A DNA stretch of 7,675 nucleotides from JBOFDK01 sp051650305 (GCA_051650305.1 JBOFIT010000018.1:1-7675), one strand, 5' to 3'; shown: positions 1-6,054, numbered from the stretch's first letter. Translations and numbers: made by a program. Notes: generated by a model not told the origin, from the letters alone.

Positions 1-170
1 CTTTCTATAATCTTCTTCTGCTTCTTCTTAAGTAACAAATTTGCTAATGTCATGTAAAAGTCTTGCTCTTCCTTAGTTTTAGATTCTTTAAAAAGCTCTT
101 GAAGCTCCTCATATGAATAACCAATAAACTCTTGATATAAGTTGTGGTGCTGTATTGTTGTTTGCATCAT
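1..170 (-). CDS. Unrecognised protein, 5' part only (runs off left edge)
   Basis: An open frame starts with tandem ATG codons (168-170 and 165-167) and stays open for 56 codons to the window edge, so the C-terminus is not visible. An AAAGGAG Shine-Dalgarno lies six bases before the first ATG, and a plausible promoter lies 45 bases further up, which together make it a credible gene. The N-terminus begins MMQTTIQHHNLYQEF, then becomes rich in Glu, Leu and Lys, ending in a Lys-rich stretch; it looks soluble and helical, with no signal peptide or membrane segment. I do not recognise the family. It lies downstream of the 3' end of the tRNA-Arg gene on the same strand but is separated from it by a strong terminator, so it is probably transcribed on its own. 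A cargo gene of a tRNA-associated element is possible, but nothing visible proves it. Confidence 0.6.
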   Translation of the reverse strand, partial: MMQTTIQHHNLYQEFIGYSYEELQELFKESKTKEEQDFYMTLANLLLKKKQKKIIE

Positions 171-214
171 TTATTGCTCCTTTCCTAACACTTCCTTTAG
201 TTCTACTTAATTAT

Positions 215-244
215 ATTATATACTCCTAAACTTATCTTAATCAA
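215..244 (-). promoter_or_regulatory. Promoter for the left-edge gene
   Basis: Reading the minus strand, TTGATT (239-244) and TATAAT (215-220) are separated by 18 bases. A second overlapping TATAAT lies at 210-215. The start codon is about 45 bases downstream. The spacing is one base longer than ideal and the region is AT-rich, so confidence is moderate. Confidence 0.5.
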
Positions 245-264
245 TTCCTTTTGGTTGTTTTAAA

Positions 265-305
265 CCGATGTTCACGTCGACCTCGCGACGTCGTATCGAC
301 GACGG
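265..305. repeat. CpG-rich island with nested inverted and direct repeats
   Basis: These 41 bases hold 26 G or C and ten CpG dinucleotides inside a strongly AT-rich intergenic region. CGTCG at 275-279 pairs with CGACG at 286-290 (6-nt loop). CGTCG at 289-293 pairs with CGACG at 297-301 (3-nt loop), and another CGACG sits at 300-304. ACGTCG is also directly repeated at 274-279 and 288-293. An outer AACCG (263-267) can pair with CGGTT (303-307). It lies just upstream of the promoter of the left-edge gene, so an operator is one reading and a remnant of transferred DNA another. No open frame fits it. Confidence 0.55.
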
Positions 306-360
306 TTAATAGCAATTACCTAATACTACTTGAAAATGCTCATTATTTTCTTACATATAA

Positions 361-400
361 CAAAAACTCGCAAGCCATTGATAGTCAATAACTTACGAGT
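361..400 (-). terminator. Intrinsic terminator of tRNA-Arg(CCU)
   Basis: On the minus strand the arms 366-381 and 385-400 can form a 16-bp stem with a three-base loop, containing a few G-U pairs. It is followed by a run of five U residues (362-366). It begins about ten bases past the mature 3' end of the tRNA and has no T run in the plus direction, so it serves the minus strand only. Confidence 0.85.
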
Positions 401-410
401 CTCATTTCAT

Positions 411-483
411 TGCACCTGATAGGATTCGAACCTACGACGCACGGTTTAGGAAACCGACGCTCTATCCCCTGAGCTACAGATGC
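411..483 (-). tRNA. tRNA-Arg, anticodon CCU (reads AGG)
   Basis: The minus strand folds into a full 73-base cloverleaf. The acceptor is GCATCTG paired with CAGGTGC, with discriminator A. The D stem is GCTC/GAGC. The anticodon stem has one U-U mismatch at its top pair, around the loop TTCCTAA, giving anticodon CCT. The variable loop has five bases, and the T stem GTAGG/CCTAT closes the loop TTCGAAT. The 3' CCA is not encoded, so it must be added after transcription. The gene has its own promoter and terminator and is a single-gene unit. AGG-reading tRNA-Arg genes are common integration sites, but I find no duplicated 3' end in this window. Confidence 0.95.
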
Positions 484-493
484 ATATGCTTAT

Positions 494-522
494 ATTTTAC
501 GCGTTTATTTGATATACGTCAA
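494..522 (-). promoter_or_regulatory. Promoter of tRNA-Arg(CCU)
   Basis: On the minus strand TTGACG (517-522) and TAAAAT (494-499) are 17 bases apart. Each matches its sigma-A consensus at five of six positions. The -10 box ends about 11 bases before the first base of the mature tRNA, as expected for a short 5' leader. Confidence 0.75.
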
Positions 523-594
523 TATTGTTAAGGATTGTATTTTATTTAGATATTTATTTTTTTCTTTTTAATCTTTTAGTATATCACCCTTATG

Positions 595-632
595 TTATGT
601 TTTCTTTATGCTATGTTAAATCTACGTTAAAC
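595..632 (+). promoter_or_regulatory. Possible PhoP-type operator (four TTA hexamer repeats)
   Basis: Four similar hexamers lie in the same orientation: TTATGT (595), TTATGC (606), TTAAAT (616) and TTAAAC (627), spaced 11, 10 and 11 bases. Four TTAACA-like hexamers about 11 bp apart is the known layout of Bacillus Pho boxes, and the gene behind is a phosphate transporter. The individual hexamers match that consensus poorly beyond TTA, and AT-rich DNA yields such words by chance. This is inference from spacing and context. Confidence 0.35.
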
Positions 633-665
633 ATTAGTATATTTTAAATACTCAATCTCTTTACA

Positions 666-674
666 TGCTATAAT
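666..674 (+). promoter_or_regulatory. Extended -10 promoter of the Na/Pi cotransporter gene
   Basis: TGCTATAAT is a perfect extended -10 element (TGnTATAAT), 38 bases before the start codon. No good -35 hexamer is found at the expected place (about 646-651), which suits an extended -10 promoter that may rely on an activator. A strong GGGGAGGA ribosome binding site precedes the ATG. Confidence 0.7.
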
Positions 675-712
675 GAGCTTAATTTTACTACATATTTTAA
701 GGGGAGGATATC

Positions 713-2347
713 ATGACATCGTCAGATATTTTAATGTTGTTTGGAGGATTAGGTTTATTTTTATACGGTATGAAAATGATGAGTACTGGGCTAGAGGTTG
801 CTGCGGGGAATAAGCTAAAAACTATTTTAGAAAAGCTTACGTCTAACCGTATTCTAGGTGTAGTCGTTGGTGCTGTCATCACTGCGATTATCCAAAGTTC
901 TTCTGCAACCACAGTTATGGTCGTTGGTTTTGTTAACTCTGGTCTTATGTCTTTATCTAGAGCTGTCTGGATTATTATGGGGGCTAATATTGGTACGACG
1001 ATTACCGGTCAGCTGATTGCCCTAGATGTGGGTGCCTTAGCGCCTATTTTTGCCTTTATAGGTGTCGTCATGGTAGTTTTCTTTAAAAATAAGAAAACCA
1101 ATTGTATCGGGGAGATCATCGCCGGTCTTGGTATTTTATTTTTAGGAATGAATTTGATGAGTGATGCCATGTCACCACTTCGTGACTCTGAGGCTTTTGC
1201 TCATCTTATGACTAGCTTCCAGAATCCTCTCCTAGGCATTCTTGCTGGTGCACTTTTCACTGCTGTTATTCAAAGCTCTTCTGCTTCCATTGGTATCTTG
1301 CAAGCTCTTGCCTCTACTGGTGTCATCGGTCTAGGTAGTGCTGTCTATGTCTTATTCGGTCAAAATATTGGTACTTGCATTACTGCTCTTCTTGCTTCTA
1401 TTGGTACAAACAAAAACGCTAAGCGTACGACCATTATCCACTTTATGTTTAACATTATCGGTACACTCATCTTTGTACCGCTCTGTATGCTAACGCCTCT
1501 TACTGACTGGATTATCGCAACTGCACCGACTAATGTCGCTTCTCAAATTGCCAATATGCATACTTTATTTAATATCGTCACAACCTTAATACTTCTTCCT
1601 TTTGGTATGCACCTTGTAAAGCTTGCTACAAAGATTTTACCTGGCGAAGAAAAATCCTCAAATCTCAAACATTTAGTTTTTGTAGATGAACATAACATGG
1701 GGTCTATCGCTATTGCTACTACTCAACTTACAAAAGAAGTGTATCATATGTTTAATCTTGCCAATGCAAACTTCCAAAAAGTTTTTTATGCACTTCTTTA
1801 TAATAAAGCTTTGGATCAAGCATCTATCATCGAAAATGAACGTTACTTAGATACTCTTAATACAGAAATAACCCATTATGTTGCTAGAGTTTCTTCTTAC
1901 AGTTCTTCTGAATCAGATGCTAAAACCTTGAGTTCGCTTTTTAAATTGACTGCTGATATCGAACGCATTGGGGACCATGCTTTTAATATTTTTGAAGATA
2001 TCCAAATCATTCGTGAGCAAGGTATTCATCTTTCGGATGCCGCTATCCAAGAACTCACTGAGATGCATGCTATTCTTTCAAACAGCTTCGATATTATTCA
2101 TAAAGCAAAGATCGAACATCTCTCTGAAGACTTGAAGTCTATTTCTTATGCGGAAGATCAGATTGATATGATGAATGAAGAGTTCAGAGCGAATCTTATG
2201 ATTAGGATGAATAAGCAATTATGCAGTGCTGAATCTTCATTTGCTTATAGTCAGATGCTTATAGATATTGAGCGTATTTCAGACCACTTGCTTAATATCA
2301 TCCAAGTACTTCACGGATCATATCTCGTCCTGAATCAAGATGAATAG
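713..2347 (+). CDS. Na+/phosphate cotransporter (NptA/YjbB type) with C-terminal PhoU-like domain
   Basis: This 544-residue membrane protein belongs to the Na/Pi cotransporter family. The membrane domain covers about residues 5-310 and contains the family's inverted repeat: two half-sites each carry the QSSSA signature (61-65 and 187-191) followed by GANIGTT (90-96) and GQNIGT (216-221). The soluble C-terminal part (about 330-535) is PhoU-like, with the paired acidic motifs ERIGDH (417-422) and ERISDH (520-525) that in PhoU proteins bind metal or contact the transporter. The length and order fit full-length family members, and nothing is truncated. Family members move phosphate with sodium; E. 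coli YjbB exports phosphate, so direction cannot be told from sequence. The start is supported by GGGGAGGA five bases or so before ATG. It is monocistronic, ends in a bidirectional terminator, and may be phosphate-regulated through the repeats upstream. Confidence 0.95.
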   Translation: MTSSDILMLFGGLGLFLYGMKMMSTGLEVAAGNKLKTILEKLTSNRILGVVVGAVITAIIQSSSATTVMVVGFVNSGLMSLSRAVWIIMGANIGTTITGQLIALDVGALAPIFAFIGVVMVVFFKNKKTNCIGEIIAGLGILFLGMNLMSDAMSPLRDSEAFAHLMTSFQNPLLGILAGALFTAVIQSSSASIGILQALASTGVIGLGSAVYVLFGQNIGTCITALLASIGTNKNAKRTTIIHFMFNIIGTLIFVPLCMLTPLTDWIIATAPTNVASQIANMHTLFNIVTTLILLPFGMHLVKLATKILPGEEKSSNLKHLVFVDEHNMGSIAIATTQLTKEVYHMFNLANANFQKVFYALLYNKALDQASIIENERYLDTLNTEITHYVARVSSYSSSESDAKTLSSLFKLTADIERIGDHAFNIFEDIQIIREQGIHLSDAAIQELTEMHAILSNSFDIIHKAKIEHLSEDLKSISYAEDQIDMMNEEFRANLMIRMNKQLCSAESSFAYSQMLIDIERISDHLLNIIQVLHGSYLVLNQDE

Positions 2348-2355
2348 TTTCAAAT

Positions 2356-2403
2356 AAAAAAGAATGCAACCCGTTTATTCACAAACGGGTTGCATTCTTT
2401 TTT
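2356..2403. terminator. Perfect bidirectional terminator
   Basis: Arms 2356-2376 and 2383-2403 are perfect inverted repeats of 21 bases around a six-base loop, each beginning or ending in six A or T. Both strands therefore read as a GC-centred hairpin followed by a U run. It lies eight bases past the stop of the cotransporter gene and four bases past the stop of the convergent DUF3881 gene, so it ends both. Confidence 0.93.
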
Positions 2404-2407
2404 GTTT

Positions 2408-3286
2408 TTACGCCATAATGACTTTGCCTTGTAACCAGCATGTGCCCATAAAGCGCATCCCTATACTTGGCATACCCACCAATGTATCTTTATGAATCAT
2501 AATCTCTAAAGGCATATCGTTGACACTTAATGTAAAGACGTACATCTCTTCCTTGGTGTCTTCATTACATCTTTCTTGGATTCTTATGATCTCACCTAAT
2601 ATGGCATACGTAGCATCTTCTAAAGTTACTGGAATAAAGTACCCGCTCATAATTGATAAGAAGTCTTCTTCTTTTAAGCGTTCCTTTAGCTGATTATCCA
2701 TTTCTCGTTCTTCTTTTTCCAGTATTTCTTTGGCCTCTGTATCGCCTTCTTTCATTCTTTGGAGCATAAGTCTGAGTTTTTCACGTTCTTCTTTCTCGAA
2801 GCTTTCCTCTTCCTCATCTTTTTGTATCGGCAATACGATGGTACCTTCTGATGCCAGTGCTGCTACATTTACATGTGTGCATACTTTCTTTTGCTTTCTC
2901 TCTTCTAGATATTCTACGACGTTTTGTAGCCAGAAGATTAATTGCATACCCGTTTCTTTTTCTTCGCAGATCACGTAGTAGGCACTTGTATCATCTACAC
3001 CTTCTATTTCTACATCTATTACTTTCATATCCTTATCTGCTATCACATATGGTTCACAATCATATACATCTAGCTTAGGATTTTTCTTACTTTTCTTTAC
3101 TGCTACTCTCGCCATAACATATGTATTTGGTGCTACTTGCTTAATGTATTCTGCTAATAAATGTTTATCGTCTAGTTGCATTGCTTTTTGGAAGGTTGGC
3201 TTTTCCAACACATCCGATAATATATCTTCTAATGTATAGGTATCTTCTAACTTCGAAAACCCTATGGTTCTTAGTGGAGATTCCAT
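2408..3286 (-). CDS. DUF3881-family protein of unknown function
   Basis: The protein has 292 residues and no signal peptide or membrane segment, so it is probably cytoplasmic. The opening LRTIGFSKL (5-13) and the ending GMRFMGTCWLQGKV (276-289) are what I associate with DUF3881, and the length fits my recollection of that family. No catalytic motif is known to me. Residues about 60-150 look like a beta-rich domain. Residues 156-208 form a highly charged Glu/Lys helix, probably coiled or extended, before a C-terminal globular part (210-292). I chose the ATG at 3286 because AGGAGG lies seven bases upstream; an in-frame ATG six bases earlier is only one base from that site, and the frame opens further to 3346 but would start inside the promoter spacer. 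It has its own promoter and a shared terminator. Confidence 0.82.
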   Translation of the reverse strand: MESPLRTIGFSKLEDTYTLEDILSDVLEKPTFQKAMQLDDKHLLAEYIKQVAPNTYVMARVAVKKSKKNPKLDVYDCEPYVIADKDMKVIDVEIEGVDDTSAYYVICEEKETGMQLIFWLQNVVEYLEERKQKKVCTHVNVAALASEGTIVLPIQKDEEEESFEKEEREKLRLMLQRMKEGDTEAKEILEKEEREMDNQLKERLKEEDFLSIMSGYFIPVTLEDATYAILGEIIRIQERCNEDTKEEMYVFTLSVNDMPLEIMIHKDTLVGMPSIGMRFMGTCWLQGKVIMA

Positions 3287-3317
3287 TTTCATTCCTCCTC
3301 TCCATAGCTTATATTTT

Positions 3318-3346
3318 ATTATACATACCTCAAACACCCCTTGCAA
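3318..3346 (-). promoter_or_regulatory. Promoter of the DUF3881 gene
   Basis: On the minus strand TTGCAA (3341-3346) and a perfect TATAAT (3318-3323) are 17 bases apart, 31 bases before the chosen ATG. This argues against any start codon upstream of the -10 box. Confidence 0.75.
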
Positions 3347-3433
3347 GTATGTCCTTCTCCCAATATGTTTCCATTTCCTTCTATTTAATATATTCTACCC
3401 CTATTTAGAAAATACGTTTTCTCTTTCTATGTA

Positions 3434-3475
3434 TGAAAAGGTGACTACCAAAACACCATGGTAACCACCCTTTCA
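3434..3475 (-). repeat. Hairpin just after the zinc-ribbon gene, possible weak terminator
   Basis: Arms 3434-3449 and 3460-3475 can form a 16-bp stem with three G-U pairs and a ten-base loop. It starts one base past the stop of the zinc-ribbon gene. The minus strand has no clean U run after the stem, only four T within the arm itself, so it is not a textbook terminator. It may still end or protect the transcript. Confidence 0.55.
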
Positions 3476-3476
3476 T

Positions 3477-3677
3477 TTACATCGGGTTCACCCAGTACCC
3501 TGCCCGTCCACACTTTGGACATTTCACAGAATTGCTAGCTGTGGTGTCATAAAGACCTTGGACACCTATTGGCATCACCCCATCAAAATGTTGTAACATC
3601 ATGGTGTCTAGTGTATTTGAAAATCTCTCAACACCCGTCATGTCATAACCGCAATACCCACATTGATACTGTTGCAT
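3477..3677 (-). CDS. Small zinc-ribbon protein, function unknown
   Basis: This 66-residue protein has two knuckles, CGYCGYDM starting at Cys6/Cys9 and CPKCG at Cys53/Cys56. The four cysteines would make one zinc ribbon with a 43-residue insert. There is no membrane segment or signal peptide, so it is probably cytoplasmic. The gene is credible despite its size: a purine-rich AAGGAAGGGGA ribosome site sits nine bases before ATG, a hairpin follows the stop, and the CxxC spacing is not expected by chance. Small zinc ribbons bind nucleic acids or proteins, or are rubredoxin-like; the sequence does not decide between these. It is divergent from the DegV-family gene across about 120 bases, so the two could share regulation. 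I see no clear -35/-10 pair for it. Confidence 0.75.
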   Translation of the reverse strand: MQQYQCGYCGYDMTGVERFSNTLDTMMLQHFDGVMPIGVQGLYDTTASNSVKCPKCGRAGYWVNPM

Positions 3678-3692
3678 AAATAATCGTCCCCT

Positions 3693-3710
3693 TCCTTATT
3701 TGAATAAGGA
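3693..3710. repeat. Inverted repeat in the 5' leader of the zinc-ribbon gene
   Basis: TCCTTATT and AATAAGGA are perfect eight-base arms around two bases. The dyad lies directly upstream of the ribosome site of the zinc-ribbon gene; as RNA, one arm would carry the AAGGA part of that site within a seven-pair hairpin. It could be a repressor operator or a translational control element. Neither is proven. Confidence 0.5.
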
Positions 3711-3757
3711 TAGTTTTTTCTTTTTCACAAATTTTATTCTTTTTTTGGAAATAGTAG

Positions 3758-3763
3758 TATAAT
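3758..3763 (+). promoter_or_regulatory. -10 element of the DegV-family gene
   Basis: A perfect TATAAT lies 33 bases before the start codon. No convincing -35 hexamer is visible; 3735-3740 reads TATTCT at the right spacing. A long T-rich tract precedes it on this strand. Transcription from here gives a short leader ending in AAAGGAGGG, a very strong ribosome site. Confidence 0.5.
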
Positions 3764-3796
3764 AAGTGTGTAAATCTATTTAAAGGAGGGACAACT

Positions 3797-4672
3797 ATGT
3801 CTTTTATTATTGCTGCTGACTCTAACTGTGATTTATCCCCGCAATACATACAACAACATCATATTCATTTATTTCATATTCTTGTACAGTTAGATGGCAA
3901 TGAAATACCTGATGACCTAGGCATTACCTGTAGTCATCAAGATTTTTATAGCAAGCTTCGTCAAGGCTCTTTACCTACTACTGCTCAAGTAAACTTACTT
4001 GCCTTCAAAGAGCAATTCCTACTTTGGGCGGAAGCTGGTACACCTGTGATTTATCTCGCATTCTCTTCTGGACTAAGTGGCACCTATCAAGCTGCCTGCC
4101 TTGCACGTACTGAAGTTTTAGAGGTTTATCCTGAGGCTGACATCACTATTATCGATACCCTTGCGGCTTCAAGCGGCTGTGGGCTTCTCATTAACTACGC
4201 CGTTAATATGCGTACGGCTGGCCATTCTTCTAAAGAAGTCGTAGACTTCATCGAGACCACGAAAGACCAGCTGGTTCACGTCTTTACCGTAGATGACTTA
4301 GGCCATCTTCACCGAGGTGGTAGACTTTCTGCGAGTGCTGCTTTAGTAGGTTCCCTACTGCAAATCAAGCCGTTACTTTACGTAGATACCGAAGGCCACC
4401 TGGCACCTTATGCCAAGTACAGAGGTCGAAAAAAAGCGCTCCGTGGCTTGGTAGATCACTTCCGTGATTTAGCTACTGACTCGAATCAGCCTGTGATGAT
4501 CTCTCATGGTGATGCTTTAGAAGATGCAAACTTTGTGGCGTCACTTCTAAAAGATGAATGCGGCGTTACGGATATCACCATCAATTACATAGGTCCTGCC
4601 ATTGGTTCTCATGCTGGTATGAATACAATTGCTTTATTTTTTATCGGTGCTCAAAAAAAGCCACGCGTATAA
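3797..4672 (+). CDS. DegV/FakB-family fatty-acid-binding protein
   Basis: The 291-residue protein is a full-length, single-domain DegV protein. Family marks in order: ADSNCDL near the N-terminus (7-13), PTTAQ (60-64; most members have TSQ here), SSGLSGTYQ (90-98), DTLAASSG (120-127), FTVDDLGHLHRGGRLS (163-178) and IGPAIGSHAG (265-274). In characterised members these surround a buried fatty acid: the SSxLSGTY serine and the His of the last motif hold the carboxylate, and the Arg-rich loop is nearby. FakB proteins deliver the fatty acid to the kinase FakA so that it can enter phospholipid. No kinase gene is in the window, so this role is inferred from the family. The start is set by AAAGGAGGG seven bases before ATG. 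It is monocistronic, divergent from the zinc-ribbon gene, and ends at a bidirectional terminator. Confidence 0.93.
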   Translation: MSFIIAADSNCDLSPQYIQQHHIHLFHILVQLDGNEIPDDLGITCSHQDFYSKLRQGSLPTTAQVNLLAFKEQFLLWAEAGTPVIYLAFSSGLSGTYQAACLARTEVLEVYPEADITIIDTLAASSGCGLLINYAVNMRTAGHSSKEVVDFIETTKDQLVHVFTVDDLGHLHRGGRLSASAALVGSLLQIKPLLYVDTEGHLAPYAKYRGRKKALRGLVDHFRDLATDSNQPVMISHGDALEDANFVASLLKDECGVTDITINYIGPAIGSHAGMNTIALFFIGAQKKPRV

Positions 4673-4749
4673 TATTCACATTTTTCTTGCAATCATTTTT
4701 AACTTATATTATAATTTAACAGCACAAACCTATACATTTATGTTAACTC

Positions 4750-4784
4750 AAAAAACCGCCACATACACGATGGGCGGTTTTTTT
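4750..4784. terminator. Bidirectional terminator between DegV-family and deacetylase genes
   Basis: Arms 4750-4760 and 4773-4783 form an 11-bp stem with CCGCC/GGCGG at the core, with six A on one side and seven T on the other. It works in both directions: 78 bases after the DegV stop and 11 bases after the convergent deacetylase stop. Confidence 0.88.
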
Positions 4785-4794
4785 CTATCTCTTT

Positions 4795-5727
4795 TTATTT
4801 GAATTGTACTGGTGCAGACTCTACTGTCAGCCCTCTAAATACAAATCCTTGCGCTTTAAGTCCTTCTACTATTTCAGGTAATGCATCTACTGTTGTTGTC
4901 TTAGCTGCTGCATCATGCATAAGAATGACGGCATTCTTTTGGTATTTTGCTTGGCTAAGAACTGAATTTACAATAACGTTTTTATCTTGTAAACCTTTAG
5001 CTGCATCTTGTGAATCTACGTTCCAGTCAAAGTACACATAGCCTTCTGCTTCCATGGCTGGGATGATCTTACTCATCAGATCACTACCACCATAGCGATG
5101 GCTTACACGGTTATTTGAACCACCTGGGAAACGTAGTACTTTAGATACTACGCCTGTAAGTTCTTGCATTTGATCAGATAACGATTCAATATCTGTCATA
5201 AATGTATCTACTGTCTGATAAATCTCTGCATAATCATGTGTATCTGAATGTAGGGCTAATGTATGTCCTTCTTCTACGATACGCTTATATACATCATCAT
5301 AGCCTTCTTTACCTAATACAAAGAATGTGGCTTGAATGTTATTTACTTTAAGAAAATCTAGAATTTTAATGGTATTATGACTTGGACCATCATCAAATGT
5401 GAGGTAAGCAATTTTCTTATTGGCTTCATCCTCATCAGATACGACTTCCACATTTACACCTTGCGCTTTAAGCTTATTGACTTCTGCGTTTAATTCTTCG
5501 ATTTGTTTTGTAAGTTGCTCATTCTTTTCTTTGATCGCTCCTACTTGTTCTGTAAGTTGATCCTTAGATGCTTCTAATGTAGAGGCTTTTTCTTCTATTG
5601 TCTTTAAGTTTTCTTTTTGCTCTTTATTTTTTATACCAATCCAACCTGTAGTTGCTAGTAATGCTACTGCTAGTCCTACAAGGGCAACTGTTACGCCTAT
5701 TCCGCTTTTTCTTCTATTGTAGCTCAT
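4795..5727 (-). CDS. Membrane-anchored NodB-family polysaccharide deacetylase with coiled-coil stalk
   Basis: The 310-residue protein has a basic cytoplasmic tip (MSYNRRK), one membrane segment (about 9-32), a heptad-rich coiled coil (about 36-90) and a NodB catalytic domain (about 105-300) outside the cell. All five NodB motifs are intact: TFDDGP (110-115; catalytic base Asp112, metal Asp113), HSDTH (160-164; metal His160 and His164), RFPGG (199-203), DWNVD (234-238) and LMHD (269-272; catalytic His271). It should be an active metal-dependent deacetylase. Peptidoglycan N-acetylglucosamine is the likely substrate, since anchored relatives act on the wall and confer lysozyme resistance, but the sequence does not show the substrate. 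An in-frame GTG at 5736 is an alternative start adding three residues; I prefer ATG because AAGGTGA is well spaced before it. It is the second gene of an operon, 27 bases behind the small coiled-coil gene. Confidence 0.93.
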   Translation of the reverse strand: MSYNRRKSGIGVTVALVGLAVALLATTGWIGIKNKEQKENLKTIEEKASTLEASKDQLTEQVGAIKEKNEQLTKQIEELNAEVNKLKAQGVNVEVVSDEDEANKKIAYLTFDDGPSHNTIKILDFLKVNNIQATFFVLGKEGYDDVYKRIVEEGHTLALHSDTHDYAEIYQTVDTFMTDIESLSDQMQELTGVVSKVLRFPGGSNNRVSHRYGGSDLMSKIIPAMEAEGYVYFDWNVDSQDAAKGLQDKNVIVNSVLSQAKYQKNAVILMHDAAAKTTTVDALPEIVEGLKAQGFVFRGLTVESAPVQFK

Positions 5728-5754
5728 CGCTTTCACCTTTTCCTTCTACATTTA

Positions 5755-6054
5755 CTATTTCATACTATCTGGAATCACTACTGGTTCGTATCTCCATAAC
5801 ACTTCTTCTAACGCAGTTGCCTCATCTTCAAGTGCTTTTGTAGTTGTTTCTAACGCCTCTAATTCTTCTTGTAGTTTTATTTTGTCTTTTTCCATTTGCT
5901 CTATACTTATTTCAGCATTTTTGATATTTTTTGTTGTTAAATATCTACTCGTAGCCGTAACGCCTACACACACTACTGCTATCCCTACTAAAATAGCTGC
6001 AATACCTCTGTGATTAACTCTTCGTCGTGATGATGCATATGTATATTTAGCCAT
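5755..6054 (-). CDS. Small single-pass membrane coiled-coil protein, DivIC/FtsL-like in shape
   Basis: The 99-residue protein has a basic N-terminus with RRR at 10-12, one membrane segment (about 17-35), an acidic heptad-rich coiled coil (about 45-88) and a short tail WRYEPVVIPDSMK. The positive-inside rule puts the coiled coil outside the cell. The shape matches septum-formation initiators (DivIC/FtsB/FtsL), but the usual conserved C-terminal stretch of those proteins is not evident, so the function stays open. The start at 6054 follows AAAGGA seven bases upstream; the frame extends to an ATG at 6105, but that codon overlaps the -10 box and would be untranscribed or leaderless. It leads the operon with the deacetylase, whose N-terminus has the same plan (basic tip, one membrane helix, coiled coil). 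A partner or localiser of the enzyme is a reasonable inference. Confidence 0.78.
   Translation of the reverse strand: MAKYTYASSRRRVNHRGIAAILVGIAVVCVGVTATSRYLTTKNIKNAEISIEQMEKDKIKLQEELEALETTTKALEDEATALEEVLWRYEPVVIPDSMK

Noticed and set aside
411..530. Integration attachment site at the tRNA-Arg(CCU) gene.
   Set aside because: No second copy of the tRNA 3' end and no integrase gene is visible in the window. The similarity to the other tRNA is the normal conserved T arm.
171..712. A small gene, riboswitch or other structured leader in the long non-coding stretch.
   Set aside because: Apart from the promoters, CpG island, terminator, tRNA and phased repeats listed, I see no open frame with a ribosome site and no known riboswitch core.
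2730..3078. Plus-strand open frames opposite the DUF3881 gene.
   Set aside because: They are antisense to a well-supported gene, rich in Ser, Leu and Phe as expected from the complement of Glu/Lys-rich coding, and lack ribosome sites.
3407..3422. Small inverted repeat AGAAAA/TTTTCT around TACG.
   Set aside because: Six A/T-rich pairs in AT-rich DNA are expected by chance, with no positional link to a promoter or stop.
3643..3849. Minus-strand open frame spanning the zinc-ribbon/DegV intergenic region.
   Set aside because: It crosses the DegV promoter and start and overlaps the zinc-ribbon start in another frame. It has no ribosome site and an ordinary low-complexity composition.
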